A DNA stretch of 64,000 nt from Bolinopsis microptera (taxonomy: Eukaryota > Ctenophora > Tentaculata > Lobata > Bolinopsidae), in assembly GCF_026151205.1 (NCBI RefSeq), contig NC_087080.1, positions 13,277,337 to 13,341,336 on the forward strand. The letters run 5' to 3'. The notes below the pieces were generated by a model. The model made no database searches and was not told where the DNA came from. It saw only the letters and a program-made list of their open reading frames with translations. Position numbers and translations under genes: made by a program. This document shows, in pieces, positions 42,396 to 54,965 of the stretch. The first letter of the stretch is position 1, and the number at the start of each line of letters is the position of its first letter.

Positions 42396-45082
42396 TGTTC
42401 ACATGTACGTGTTTAACACAGGTTACAGGTACCAAAACTTGGTACACTAGTGATCTGTTCTGTTCTGTTACTTACAAATAAAGGTCTAAAGGATCCCTTA
42501 CCTATCAAATGAAATTATAAGCAAATTGTACCAATTGTCATCGACATCGGCAACTTGTCTATGGAAACAAATTTTATAATAGGAAGGTAAGGTAATCATA
42601 GAATTATGTTTCATTTACCAATGATAACTGTAGTTATATCTGATTATCGAATAAATTGCAAAGTGGATAGCCGTATTTATATATGCATAACACAGCTGTA
42701 TTTTATTCAACAAATAGAAGACCAAGGCGGAAGACTCAATAAATTTAAATGTAGAGCATTCTGGAGAAAAGAAGCAATGAAACTTCACTTTGGTATATTA
42801 CTAAAAACTCAAGTATTCATAATAAGTCTCCGGGTTGTCTGAAAGATCACGTTAAACATTTGAGGGAGACGTGAAATGAAATGAAACATTTGGGTATTTA
42901 TATCCAGCTCTCTCATCATCAACAATTGATATCAAAGGGAATTATAATGACAATGTCAGGACTCTTACTAATAATGCAACAAAGATTCAAAAGAAGGAAC
43001 TTAACAATTTAAGACAATAAATTCTACCTCGTTCAAGACAACTTAGAGCAGACGTAAAGGGCCGGGAAAACTTTAAAATGATTTTTTCTTTTTGAAAGTT
43101 CCTGAACGTTCTAAATTATGAAACTTCTTATGAGAAGTGGCTTACAAATAAAATATAGGATGAGCTGTCTCTCATATAAAGCTATAAAGTCCCGAAAATG
43201 TATATCTTAACTTTGATTTGGTGGATATTGGGGATGCCTTTTGTTTAAGTTATATATCATTATATTATTTCTTTAAATAACCTCACGCACAGTGTGCTAT
43301 ACACAACATCATAGAAAACAATTCTAAAGAATTTGAAACTTTAAAAGAGACAATATTGTAACTATACAACTAAAGTTCATAGAATGATATCCCGAATTTA
43401 ATATGGGGTACATTTGGGGTAGTAATTTATCAATGGTTCATTTAGTGGAATAGCACAAACGAAAAGAATTACACACAACTAAATGTACAGTATTAATACA
43501 AAGATTTTGTTTTTTTAAATCGCAGATTACTAGAATAATCTCGAAAGATCCAGAAAGCATCTAAAAATGGTGTCAACACGGCGGTCGGCGAATTGCTACA
43601 ATTAATTTGATCACTCTAAACTAACGCCAAAACAAAAAACATTTATAGTTTTGAAACAAGATCTCCCCCACTGAGAGCTGAGCAAGCTACCAGGCTACCC
43701 ACTATCTGGCTAGTAACAGAACCATGTTCTATATAATCTATTAGTAACACGTGAGCACAAATCAATGACTGGGATAAGGAGCGAATGATAATAATATTCC
43801 GTAATTCAACGTATTACTTGATACCGAATAGATTACAGGAACATAATTAATATTATGTAGATTAAAGACTCGGATAAGTATGGGCAGATCTTTATCAAAT
43901 ATTTCAGTAAATTGATAAGACGAAACATAAAACGCTCCTCCAAATAACGCTCCATGTGGTTTGTAAATGTTCAATGTTCATCAGCCAGATCAATAACATG
44001 GTTAAAACGGGCTCCAGAACACAAATTAAGGATAAGCTCAGCGTCAATTTGTAAGTAGATTATAAGAGGGTCAGCAGTACAGTGTCATAAGCGGGTATTA
44101 CTTATTCTAGAAGAACCTAGAAGAAGAACCTAGTACCCGTGTATCGGCTGCCCAATCAAAACTAAAGTAATATTTATAAATGAGCTCTGAGTTGCAACAC
44201 AGTCTAACGCCACCTCACGACAGATAAAACTAGTCGGAATAAATAGCCGATAGTTGATAATAATATACTTGCCCAATTATTAGGACGTATTATTCTGACC
44301 TATCGGCATAAAACAAAATTAAACCGTGAACCACATCTGCCGTCAAAACACCGTTACTAAAACGGCAAATTTGCACCTGAGAGTTGGATGCCGTCAAACA
44401 CCCATTCAATAGTCGGACTGTCGAAATTTTTAGGACAATATTAGATTAGGGTAGTTTAGAACACGAAATTGGTTCGTACCCCGTTCAACCTGTTGGCAAC
44501 CAATCCAAAAGAGCAATTAACCGTGCCGTATGTACTAATATACGTGTAATGGTTGATCGGTATCTAAATAATTAAAACACAGCCATCGGTTGCCCTGGGA
44601 GAGTTCAGGTCCACTTTCGTGTTCTGACGGCAAAAGTAGCCTGGAGTTTTACCAGCTGACAACCCACTCAAACGGTCACACCTACAGAGAGCAGTAGTTA
44701 AGAAACGCTACTTCTAATTGGAGCTAACGAGAGGGTATTAAACAGGGAGTTTGAAATCAATAGTAGTGCACTGTGGGGCTAACTGTAGCGAGTAGTCAGT
44801 AGGCAGATTAGCGGTCAGATTCGGGGAATCATCCATGATAAGGGAGAAATAAAGAGTAATTGTTATCGTTGAGAAGCGGAAATAATATCCAGTCCACGCT
44901 CGATTCGTCATCACTAATTAATCGATCGGCCGGTAAAATTTAGGAAATTTTAGACTACACCAAACTAAACTATCGACAAAGCGAAACATGAAGGGCTGGA
45001 GAAGCTGAGGCGGCGAGTCACACAGCCACACAGCCAGGCAGCCATTCTTCAAAGGAGCAAGGGTTCACTCAACCTCTTCTGC

Positions 45083-45117
<35 letters not shown>

Positions 45118-46709
45118 GGGAGGGCGACACAGGGCTAAATTTAAAACGTGTACAGTGAATGGGGAAATAATTCACTAAATATTATGTGCCATGCGATAGG
45201 ATAATCTAATAAGGGCTATATCTCTCTCTCTCTCAGTCCCAGATATCAAATATTTTATGTATATTTTATGTATGGTCGTCATGGTTACAAATAATGTTAC
45301 AGTTCTAGTATAATCATCAAATCTTTATATTATATTCATCTGTTGTCCACCAGCTGAACAAGTAGCTTTCCCAGAGTTTCAAAAAAATTGAATTTTCTGA
45401 ATAAATAATGCCCTAATTGAATCATGGGATAAATTTGATGTAATTACGATGAAAATAATACCGGGCCAGAAACTTTCAGGAACTAATGAGGGAGGGATGA
45501 GAGAAGTCGCAGAATTGTCGTTGCCAGTGAGCTTCACACTTGGGATCTTGATGTGATCAGGATAAATTAATTCCGGCTACCAATTGTAATAATTGTATCA
45601 AGAAAAAGGGATCTGGCGGCCGCCGTGGGGTCGGTACTTTCTCTGCATTCGAGAATTTCGGGGAGAAGAATTTGAAAATTATGAAAAACAGATTAGGCAA
45701 ATTACTTGTGTCCGTTCTTTCTAGAATTCTGGTTCTTTTACCGCGTGTCTTGGACACGTGACGGGCTATAACGGGTATGATTCTTATGTTTAGACAAATA
45801 ACTGGAAACAGAGCTAGGTATCGGAGCAAAACAAAATTAATAAAACATTACATTTGTACATCAAGATATTATCATCCATGTAAATTGAATAGTGGTTGAC
45901 GAAAAGTGATATAAATTTCAAGTTCAAGCAATCGAGTCCAGCTCAATGTTTTAAATTGCATCGATAATAAAAATCTTAATTTATTACAAACGTAATCCAC
46001 TATTAACTCAATCAAAATACAAATAATCTTAAAATCTTGAACCACAAGCGCAACCGTCGAACTAGTTTGCAGTGACTGAATTGTCACGAACAACTTCGTT
46101 ATTATTCGTGGTGTTATTCGGCAGCTTATAATTTACTTAATTACTTTTGCTTAATCGGATAACCTCATTTATTAACTGTTAACCAGAAGTTGCGATTAAC
46201 AAATAAAATTTTAAAATTCTAAGAATTCTCTGAGTTGTGACAATATTTCGTGATGGGCTGGATTATTTTCAAAGCATATCAAATTTCAATAATAGTTATA
46301 AAAATAGAGCTGAGCCTTTCTTTTGAGTAATAAAAATCTCATAAATTGAGTTGTCCTTTGTGATCAAAGCATAAAGATATAACTTACTATGTTAGTTATA
46401 AAATCAGTCTTTGTGCAAAACAAATAAGCACTTCTCAGTGCCAGAGCCTTGAAACTTTAAAAACAATTTTCTCGGTTAAAATTATTCCTGCTTAATCCAG
46501 TTCAAGAAAAACACGGACGTGGTAAACGTAAAATTTTAAATTTAGCATGTAATCTGATAACGTAAAACAAAAATAACTTAAACATTATATCGAAGAAAAT
46601 AAAACCTGAAACATGAAGAGAAAGATAAGGAAACCCCAGTTCCCGTCTATGAAGTAGAAAGCAGAAGACCCTCTCGTCAAGAGTCGTGATGATGTCACGT
46701 GTCGTGATG
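42396..46709. other. Gene-free stretch downstream of OSTM1, with a (GA)n tract at 45083-45121
   Basis: No coding exon recognised. A GA tract with a GGGA interruption lies at 45083-45121, and a short CT run at 45220-45234. Frames of 70-90 codons have no domain. Confidence 0.5.
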
Positions 46710-49700
46710 TTAATCTGTTAATTTCCAGATAAGAGAATAGAAAATAATAGGAACGAGAGAGACCCCAATAGTCATAGCTAGAACCGGTACGAACTCGACA
46801 GGAGGATGACCACACCCAAATTTGACACTCCACGTTTGAGCTGTGCTGTTCATCGAATCTGCTAGGTCCGCACACGCAAACCCTGGAGAGTGGAAAGGTC
46901 TGGTTAAAAATAAGTGTGTTCACAGTAATTGTGATAATTCTGAGAATTGACCGGTTTACAGTTAAAGTATCGTTCAAAGGCTGAAATCAACTGGAATTTT
47001 GTAATTAGGATTTAGCATTGTGGGGATTATAACCTGTGGTACTACATAATATATGCGAAACATTTGTTGATCAGTAATCCCAAACGTTAGTCTAAAATCT
47101 AGCCGGTATCCGGAAAGTAATTGTCACATTGGCATCATGCCAGAAGCAGGTATAGTAAAAGTGGAAACCTGCTAATTGTGGACCTAATTATTACAGGGCT
47201 ATTCGATCTTATTTGGTTTAATTAGTATTAATGGGACGGAAAACCATTTTAGCTGTTAGCAAACCATCATTATTCCAAGAAACTGAGATAAACCCTAGCC
47301 TCTCCCATTTCATAAATTCCGGTCGACCTCAGTAACATTGAGGATGGTTTAAGCGCACCAGTGTGAGAATAAAATCAAAACAGAATTAACCACACTGAAA
47401 TGTGATATTGCTACATCTGGATGCAGGATGGCGACAGTATATGAATGACTAATCACTCCTGATTTATCTCAAATTAAAGATTATGTCTTTCTAGAAGCTT
47501 TCCGATAACGTCATGATACGATTATCGAGATAAGAACCTGCTCACGCACATGATATGATACGGGTACGGTGTCACGCACATAATATCTGCAACTGTCCAA
47601 CAAAATCTTACCGGCTCCCTGGAGGTCCTTAAAGAGGTTTAACAGGGCATCGTATCGCTTGTTACACTCGATACAGATAAGGTCTACATTGTGAGTCGTC
47701 TGGTGTTCATCAAAACACTGTATAACATCGTCCGTCTGCAAATTATTGCTCCTTCATAATACTCATAAATGAAGGATAAATAAAGGAAATTTCCTAATTT
47801 TTAAGTGAAAAAAAAGCCGAACACGTGGATTCCAACAGTTGGAAGAAGCCATAAACACACTTTAAATCACGTGGACAAGAAAGACGGATTGATTGAAATT
47901 AGATACCCTGTTTCTGAACTCATGTGTTCTGTTTTCCGTGAGACCAGAGCAAGTGCTGCAGAGCGCGCTTGTCCACATGTTGTGATAGGAGTCCCACAGT
48001 CGGCGTATTACCATGGCATTGTCAGACTCTAGCAGTACGTCGGAGCAGTTGGTGCTGGTTGTTATGTTGTAGAACGAGCTGTTCAGAGTCTGATACTGGA
48101 AATATAAAGGAACTGTGTTAGTGGATTGGATTAAACGTGCAGATGTTGTGAAAAAAATGCAACAACTTGTTTTTTGCTGTTGCACTAATGATCTAACAAG
48201 ACAATCTGAAGAATGATTAATCGGGGTAGGCCGTAGGAATTAAGTACTGGTATATAATATGATCCCACAAAATTACACAATTGATAATAAAATTTAATTG
48301 TACAGTAAAATTCCTGTGGGGAGAGGTGAATCATAGCTATTTTTGTATAAGTGGTGAATTTTAGAAGAAAAAAACACATTCCTGCCATCCATAAATATAA
48401 TGAAGCTCATATAAAAATCCAAAATAGAATAATATCGCCACCTTCCAACTATTTTTGGAGAGCTTAAATTGAGAATTTCTAGATCAAATAGCAAATGGTG
48501 ACAGCTGATGACCCCCTGGCCCCAATATGGCTCAGCAAATTGTCCAGACATTCTTAAATAGTTAAGTGCCTTGAGTTCACTAAAAATATGATTTTAAAGG
48601 GATCATGAAGTGTCCCCGACTTAATCGTCAAAACATTTCACATATACTATCACATAGAAACACTAGTATAAGAATAGGGCTCGGAATTCCCAGATTCGTA
48701 ACTTAATTATGTCTCGTGAAATCGATACTGGAAGATCGCCCTATTTTGTTAGATTGCGGCTAACTGTCAGACACCGCAATAGAAACAGTGTTAAAATGCA
48801 CATTTTTATTCATGTGCTGTGGCGCCAATTTAATTGATAAAATCTTCAAATTAACGACACTTGATAGATTTGACTTTTATCTTTCGAAAATTGTGGTTGT
48901 ATTATAATGTGCATAATATACACAAGCGTCAAATAATTGTCTTATAAATTTACTAGTAAAAGCTCTTACGGGCATTTTCTGCTCGATACCAGATACGTTA
49001 GGGACTCCACATACATCTTTCTAGACGTACTTTTGACCGTAGAATCGATTAAACGTGGTTTTGAAATGATAAGTCTGAGTTTCCCCGGGCAAAATCGCAA
49101 AAAACCGATTTTTGGGCCAAAAATATGCCAAAAAACCATGTTTTTTGAATTTTTGAGCAAGTTAATTTCGTTGGCATATCAGCAAAATGTGCATAAAGAT
49201 AGCTGAAACACAGCCGCACATGATGGCATTAAAATTAAGCTGTTATTCCAGGATTTCGTGCTACATTCAAGTTCCATGAAGTGGGCTGCCTTTAATTGCT
49301 TGTAGGAACTAGATTAATCGCTGTACACCAAATTTAGGAAGATATGTGAAATATAATGGTTTATACCTGATGGTAATCTTGTCGGTTCAAAAAAATAACC
49401 AACAGAAAACTAGTTATGGACGAATAAAATCAGGTGTTTTTACACATGTCGTATATGCTATCCTGTCACCTAGCGCAACTTGGAAAAATGTAATTGATAT
49501 GCCCCATATTATCTCAGCTTGTGAAGCAATTACGACGGAGCTATTTTGGGATTGCGGCAGAATTACCAAGCCTAGCTCACTACCCAAGTTTCAAGTATTT
49601 TTGAAGAATTCGCAAATTTACACTTCATGATCTCTTTAAAAGCAGGTCTCTCTTCATAAAATAACAGATTTTGATGAACAATTCTTCGAAAGTCTTTGAT

Positions 49701-51057
49701 TAGAAGATCTCATATAAGGCCTCAAACAACTCAAGGATAGAATATCAGGATATTAAGTATACGCACTGTTCATGAATGCAGTGCAGCATAAAGCTGAATA
49801 TGCTGCAAGGTGGCAACAAATGTAATATATATTGGAAGCATTAATTCTGCCCCATGGAACCTACGAAAATCTATTTGCAGCATGGCCATAGTCAGGATTT
49901 TTCATAGTGGGGGGGCCGGGGTTGCTAGAAATAGGCTTGCTAGAAATCAGCAATGAGGTGTTCAATTGTTATACCAATTTTGAGTAATATAGGTGGCTTA
50001 ATTCGCAGAATGTTTTTAAAGGGAGTAAAATTTATAGAGGAAAAAAATGCCACAAGTTAATCTTTGGTGGGGAAATTCTGAAATCTGGAATTCATGAATC
50101 CGAAACATTTTGGAAACATTGAACCAGAATTAAACCAACTTTGAAACAACCTTTTTTGGCTATATTTATCCCTGGACTGAGTTGGAATCGATTTGGTATG
50201 ATATGGGGGCAAGTACACTAACTTTTTTAGCCACTCAGAAATGTAAAATATTCCCCCTGGTTTATGAAATGAACAAAATGAACAGAAAATTAGTATTATC
50301 CTAGAATCCTCTGAGATGAGCTGAAAACGGTTTAAATCAATTCCAATTCAGTTCAGGGATAAATACAGCCAAAAAATAATGCTTTAAAAGTTGGTTCAAA
50401 TGTTTCCAAAATTTCAGATACTCTGAAACGAAAATGGAAACATTGCCCCAGAAGCATTACTGAACATGCTAGACCAGCTTTTTCAGGGACGCATAGTATT
50501 AATACCAATGGAAGCCAACAGGGCATTCTGGGACAAGGTTCATTTTTGTTTATTTTCGTTCATTTTTGTTCATTTCACTCATTTCGTGAACCAGGGGGAA
50601 ATATTTCGCACTTTGCCTAAAACGTTAGTACACCTGCTCATTGCCCCTCCACTATGCCAAATCCTTTCTAACTTAGTTTAGCGACACATACAGCAAACAA
50701 ACCATGGTTCAAAAGTTCTCGGATTCATCTCCTGGGAATCTGATACACAGATGAAGGCACACAAATTCCTGTCAAGGTGGACTTTGGGAAATTAAAAACA
50801 GGTTTAAGCTTCCCTTAAAAACTCTACATGTAAAATAAAATCAAAGAATTTAGAACTAATTAAATAAATAGGATACTAACATCTTGAAAACAAGTGACAC
50901 AAATGCGGACTGGTTTGGTGTTCTTCCCAAGGCATGTTGTGAAGTCAGAGGAGGCTGTGGCAAATTGAAGCTGCAGTTTACTGCATTCTGCTTCCAACTT
51001 GGTACCAGTGAAAACAACTGTGGGGCAAAGAAGGAACACACATAGAAAATACCACAT
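46710..51057 (-). CDS. OSTM1: OSTM1, beta subunit of the ClC-7 lysosomal chloride/proton exchanger
   Basis: Four exons with GT-AG borders and matching phases: 51057-50881, 48095-47907, 47735-47612, 46882-46710 (220 residues). It opens with a signal peptide (WYFLCVFLLCPTVVF) followed by ECSKLQLQF-DFTTCLGKN-KPVRICVTCF, the conserved OSTM1 start of the lumenal domain. Exon 2 has sequons NSS, NIT, NCS and NRT and the CSTC pair; exon 3 has CFDEH and CIECNKRYDAL; exon 4 has ACADLADSMNST-W-FGC followed by one membrane span (VPVLAMTIGVSLVPIIFYSLIW). OSTM1 is known as the heavily glycosylated partner stabilising ClC-7 in lysosomes. Odd points: the cytosolic tail is only about four residues, against about 30 in vertebrates, and the protein is shorter overall. 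Intron 1 (2.8 kb) carries transposon debris. Confidence 0.88.
48594..49639. mobile_element. Second TTAA-flanked inverted-repeat element, in OSTM1 intron 1
   Basis: TTAA-AGGGATCATGAAGTGT at 48594 is mirrored by ACACTTCATGATCTCT-TTAA ending at 49639, with one mismatch in the first 16 bp. The body is 1038 bp with no transposase frame. The terminus AGGG/AGAG after TTAA parallels the AGGACC terminus of the larger element at 12491, pointing to one superfamily. Confidence 0.8.
50080..50640. repeat. Nested inverted repeats in OSTM1 intron 1
   Basis: Inner palindrome: TTTTTTGGCTATATTTATCCCTG at about 50153 pairs with CAGGGATAAATACAGCCAAAAAA at about 50353, with flanking GGAAACATTG/TTGGTTCAAATGTTTCC also pairing. 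A second pair interlocks: TTCCCCCTGGTTTATGAAATGAACAAAATGAAC at about 50251 pairs with TTCATTTTTGTTCATTT...CGTGAACCAGGGGGAA at about 50558-50600. This looks like one foldback element inserted in or rearranged with another. Confidence 0.7.
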
Positions 51058-51503
51058 CAGTCAAGATTTGAAATTAAAATCTACATCAGTGTTTTCCAAT
51101 GACATGTAACTATATAAACATATCCTGAAAAAGTAATGCTGTTAGATAACATAGTGAAAGCAGTATTAATCTTTTGAAGAGATCTAGCCAGATGTATTAC
51201 TTCAGTTGTCTTAGAAAGTGTCTATCTTTATAATTAATCAGAATAATAATGAGGGCCAGGACAAGATTAAGATATTCGGCTGGAGAATCAAGGGACAAAA
51301 TTTAACACTTTTGTCACATTTTTATCAATTTCACTATGGTAGGGGTTCAAAAAAGGAATTTTCTGAGGGCTGGGGATTGGTTCTAATGTTTTCCGATGGT
51401 TTTAGAGATAGTTCCCTAAAATAAAATTTGGATAAAATAATCCAAACATTCAAGAGTGGTCTTTAACACAGAGGTGTTTAAGGGGGCAGGGGGGTCTTCA
51501 TGA

Positions 51504-52182
51504 AAATTTTCTCAAAATCGACTTTTTAGTTGTTTCTGATAGAGGGGAGTAATATCTATCAGATGCTTTTAATCCCGTGAAAAAATATCGTTTCTAGCCG
51601 AAATTATTGCTGGTCAAAGTTCAGCGCGTGTGTGTAATTGTGTTGCGCAAGCGATTTTTGATAGCATGCCCTGAAAATCGAGTCTAAAAATCTATCTTCT
51701 CCTACATTTTTCGAGCAATCACCCTGAAACTTTCATGATATGTTCTAGGGATCATTTAGAAGAGATGAGCTGGGCAGAATTTTGAGATAGGCCTTTAAAA
51801 ATTTTTTATTCGATTTAGAAAATCTTGGACCTTGTCTTTTGATGATTTTTCGAGGTCCACGATTTTCAAAATCGAATACAAAAATTTTAAAGGCCTATCT
51901 CAAAATTCTACTCGGCTCATCTCTTCTAAATGATCCCTAGAACATATCCTGAATGTTTCAGGATGATTGCTCAAAACATGTAGGAGAAGATAGATTTCTA
52001 GACTCGATTTTCAGGGCATGCGATCAAAAATCGCTCGCGCAATACAATTACACACACCCGCTGATCTTTGACCAGCAATAATTTCTGCTAGGAACATTAT
52101 TTTTCTATCGGATTAAAAGCTTCTGATAGATATTACTTCCCCTCTATCAGAAACAACTAAAAAGTCGATTTTGAGAAAATTT
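51504..52182. mobile_element. 680-bp near-perfect palindrome (foldback element)
   Basis: Left arm begins AAATTTTCTCAAAATCGAC; the right arm ends with its complement at 52182. Arms of about 320-330 bp match throughout with scattered substitutions and small indels, around a short loop near 51835-51850. There is no internal frame. A single strand could fold into one very long hairpin. It sits just upstream of OSTM1. Confidence 0.9.
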
Positions 52183-52195
52183 CGACTTCGAATAG

Positions 52196-52332
52196 AAAAA
52201 AAAAAAAAAAAAAAGGGGGGACCCCCAACCCATGTAGCTGATACACCTCACAGCAAGTAGACCAAAGTGGCTCTTACTTGTGAAGGGTGTATCAACTACC
52301 CGCCGAGGCGGTGGGTTGGGAGTCCCCCCTGG
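52196..52332. mobile_element. Poly(A) run followed by a 115-bp hairpin
   Basis: A run of As (52196-52214) is followed by GGGGGGACCCCCAACCCA, whose complement TGGGTTGGGAGTCCCCCC closes the unit at about 52329. Between them GTAGCTGATACACC pairs with GGTGTATCAACTAC, leaving a tiny loop around CAAAG. The whole segment folds on itself. Most likely a small palindromic MITE; it does not make a tRNA cloverleaf. Confidence 0.75.
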
Positions 52333-52406
52333 GATCATTTCGTCCGTAAAATTTTACACATTACAAAAGCTACAATAAATTATCTATAAAATTTACATAA
52401 ACAAAC

Positions 52407-53197
52407 TTAAGAGACCTCAAAGCTCGTCTTCTGAGGAATGAGATTGAAGGATACGTCATCCAGTCCAAGGTGCTGGGCTTTTTGTCTTCCTCTGATTCCC
52501 CTGAGTGCTATGAGTGTGCTTCGTAGCAGATCAAACCTGAATCGTGTTCTGATGTGATTTTTGACCTGGCTCTTAGCTTCTTTATTGTGGTCAGCTCACG
52601 GGTCCGTATATAGCCGATTTTGCAGATTTAAGTTAAAGAAAAGCTAGCGGACCTAGCGGCAATATCGGATAGCTAGCGGAAACTAGCGGGTGTGTTAATG
52701 AAGCTAGTACTATTCTCCGCTAGTTTGAGCGCGGCGTCCGCTATACTCCGCTAGCCATTCGCTAGGTATGAATGCTGCATTTTAGTGCATCTCCGTTAGG
52801 CGCCCGCTAGCCATCCGCTGGCTTTTCTGTAACTTAAATCAGGCAATACGGACCCGTGAGCTATCCTTTCAGAAATACGATCTACAAACACAGTGCAGAG
52901 TGGGCCCATACCTCCGGATGTTGTAAAGACTTGTGGGACAAAGGACCCTTTCTCTGACTGAAGTACTCTCTGCTCATATAGATCTTTCTTCTCTTTCTCA
53001 TGCGCACTGTAGATTTTATCTAGTGGCTTAAATGTATTGGAGTCGCAATTAGGATGGGTGACCCTGATGTCAAAGAATGTTCTTTCGAATGGTGCATACA
53101 GTCCAACAGCTGCTACGTCCAGACGGGCTTCATCCTGGGTGTTGGTCTTCCTGGAGAATGAAGTTGGTTGGACAGGTAGGAGTGCGAATATAGTCAT
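52407..53197 (-). pseudogene. Retroelement polyprotein 3' fragment, split by a MITE
   Basis: Left part reads KNHIRTRFRFDLLRSTLIALRG to a stop at 52407; right part reads DEARLDVAAVG, FFDIRVTHPN, KIYSAHEKEKKDLYEQRV and FTTSGGMGPLCT. This order is typical of the segment downstream of reverse transcriptase in animal retroelement polyproteins, with an EaRxD...FFDVRV pattern. The two parts are in register once the 262-bp insert and one target copy are disregarded. No reverse transcriptase part remains. A dead fragment. Confidence 0.75.
52593..52862. mobile_element. 262-bp MITE with AGCT target duplication inside the retroelement fragment
   Basis: Element 52597-52858 has inverted ends CACGGGTCCGTAT, extending imperfectly for about 45 bp (GATTTAAGTTA-AGAAAAGC-AGCGGA). 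It is flanked by AGCT at 52593-52596 and 52859-52862. The interior is built of CTAGCGG motifs on one side and CCGCTAG on the other. Treating one AGCT as the duplicated target joins the host reading frame cleanly across the site. Confidence 0.85.
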
Positions 53198-53547
53198 TTA
53201 TAATTTGGTATCAAATCAAAGATATAAACAATTACTACACTTCAAAGTACTAGAATAAATGTTATACTAGAGTAAATGTATAAAATAAAACAAAAGTTTA
53301 TTTTGGAAGGAGATCTCTGTCCCCCTGTATCGTCGAAACTCTACAGGGGTTCACTATAGTGAAGCGACAGTGGGGGTCACCACGTGATACAATTAGCAAG
53401 CTGTTTGCCTCTTTTGCCCGATATTTTGACTGATATCCGCTTTATTGTGGTTCTGGTGCAGATTGGTCCTGGCCAAGGGATTCAAATGATTCTTATTCAT
53501 ATTGCGAGACTATTGATAAACGTTTTTATTCTTCTTTTCGTTTCTTG

Positions 53548-54965
53548 TATGTATTGATTCACGATGTCAATCCTTCGCAGCTCAGCAAGGCCCAGTGGTG
53601 CATCTTGCCGATCTACTGAAGCATTCTTGTGGTTGCAAGAAATATTATTTGATTCGCAGCCCAGTACACAGTAGTGCATCCAGCATCGCACTACAATTGT
53701 ATGTAGTGTAAAATAATTCAGTACTATTTCAAAGGATAAAGGAGATTTTTGTAATTACAGTTTGGTTTTATGACCCTGTAATTTTGAATTTATAAATTGA
53801 TATTTTCCATAAAATAAAATTGTATAATGATTTTTGATTTAATTGAACCAAGAAAAACAAAAATAGTTTGAATATTTTCAATTTTCCAGTTTGTACCGCA
53901 AGTTATTCGACTTTTTTTTAACAAAGTTGCCGTTCTAGTGTTTGTTTGTATAATTACAAAACAACATTTGACATTGCAGACTCGATATTCAAATAACGTA
54001 GGTTACCTGTTATTTGTTACTGGGCGGCGCTCAGCCTGTCATTCCGCCGAACATGAATTTTTATTTATGAACATAATAGCCTGGGGTCCGATCCCCAGGT
54101 AAGGGGGGCTAGTATTGAATAGTAGTGGACTCTATGCAGCTCTCCCAGCACTTTTAATTTTACTGATCTGGAGGTAATATTTTATTGAGCCAGGTAAGTT
54201 ACCAGGGGACCCCAAGTTATTATATTTATGTTCTTAATCATAAATGGATATTTGGTGGAATTGATCGAATGACAGGCTGAAGTGATTCACAATGTTGATC
54301 AGGTGCATAGCTCGCCGATCTACCGAGATCGGCGAGAAGAATTATTTGATGCGCGGCGCGGCACAGTAGTGCATCGCGCTACAACATGCTACCATAAAGA
54401 TTGTAACACATAATTGTTTTAATTGGCGATGTCAATTCATCTCAGCTCGGCGCGGCACAGTAGCGCATCCCGCCGTGAGAAGCCTCATTGAGTGCGCGGC
54501 GCGGCACAGTAACGCATCGCGCTACAAATAATTGTTCGTTGTTAATGATATAGTATGGACTGACCCGGCGCGTTCTACTTCGTTCCATTTGCCTCCAGCC
54601 TCAGGTCTAGGTCAATATTTGAAAAAAGCAGCGCACGCTAGTCGCTACCTCGACGAAATTTAGGTAAGTATCATCTGTTTAGGCCGTGACAAGCTAAAAT
54701 TAATTAATATTGTCAATTGCAATCAAAAATTGTGTCAAACAAAATTTTTTGATTTTGATCTGAAATATCATCTAACATTATGTATTTGTTGTTTTTAATT
54801 ACTTTTTTTTATTTAAAATTTTTTTTCAATTACACCTACGTTACTGGGCGCGCAGCGTCGCTCAGCCTGTTCATGTTGTAGCGCGATGCACTGCTGTAGA
54901 TCGGCGAAATGCACCACTGGGCCTCGCCGAGCTGCCAAGGATTGACATCGTGAATCAAGATAGCA
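53548..54965. repeat. GC-rich repeat family in direct and inverted copies
   Basis: GATTCACGATGTCAATCCTT-GCAGCTC...CCAGTGGTGCAT at 53557 recurs inverted at about 54880-54958. GCGGCGCGGCACAGTARYGCATCGCGCTACAA occurs at about 54352-54384 and 54498-54530, with a variant at about 54448-54470, and inverted at about 54875-54897. Motifs TAGCGCGATGC and GATCGGCG are shared. The GC content is strikingly higher than the surroundings. Confidence 0.75.
54020..54285. mobile_element. ~260-bp inverted-repeat element
   Basis: TCAGCCTGTCATTC at about 54030 pairs with GAATGACAGGCTGA at about 54266. Inside, TTTATTTATGAACATAATA-CCTGGGGTCC pairs with GGACCCCAAGTTATTATATTTATGTTCTTAATCATAAA. The centre carries CCCAGGTAAG-type motifs. 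A non-autonomous MITE or foldback, nested within the GC-rich repeat zone. Confidence 0.75.

Noticed and set aside
47805-48032. 75-codon plus-strand frame opposite OSTM1 exon 2
   Set aside because: Shadow of the OSTM1 exon; the minus strand has the conserved cysteines and sequons.
52216-52332. tRNA or microRNA precursor at the 115-bp hairpin
   Set aside because: Near-complete self-complementarity with terminal G/C runs and an adjoining poly(A) looks like a palindromic MITE; there is no cloverleaf and no expression evidence.
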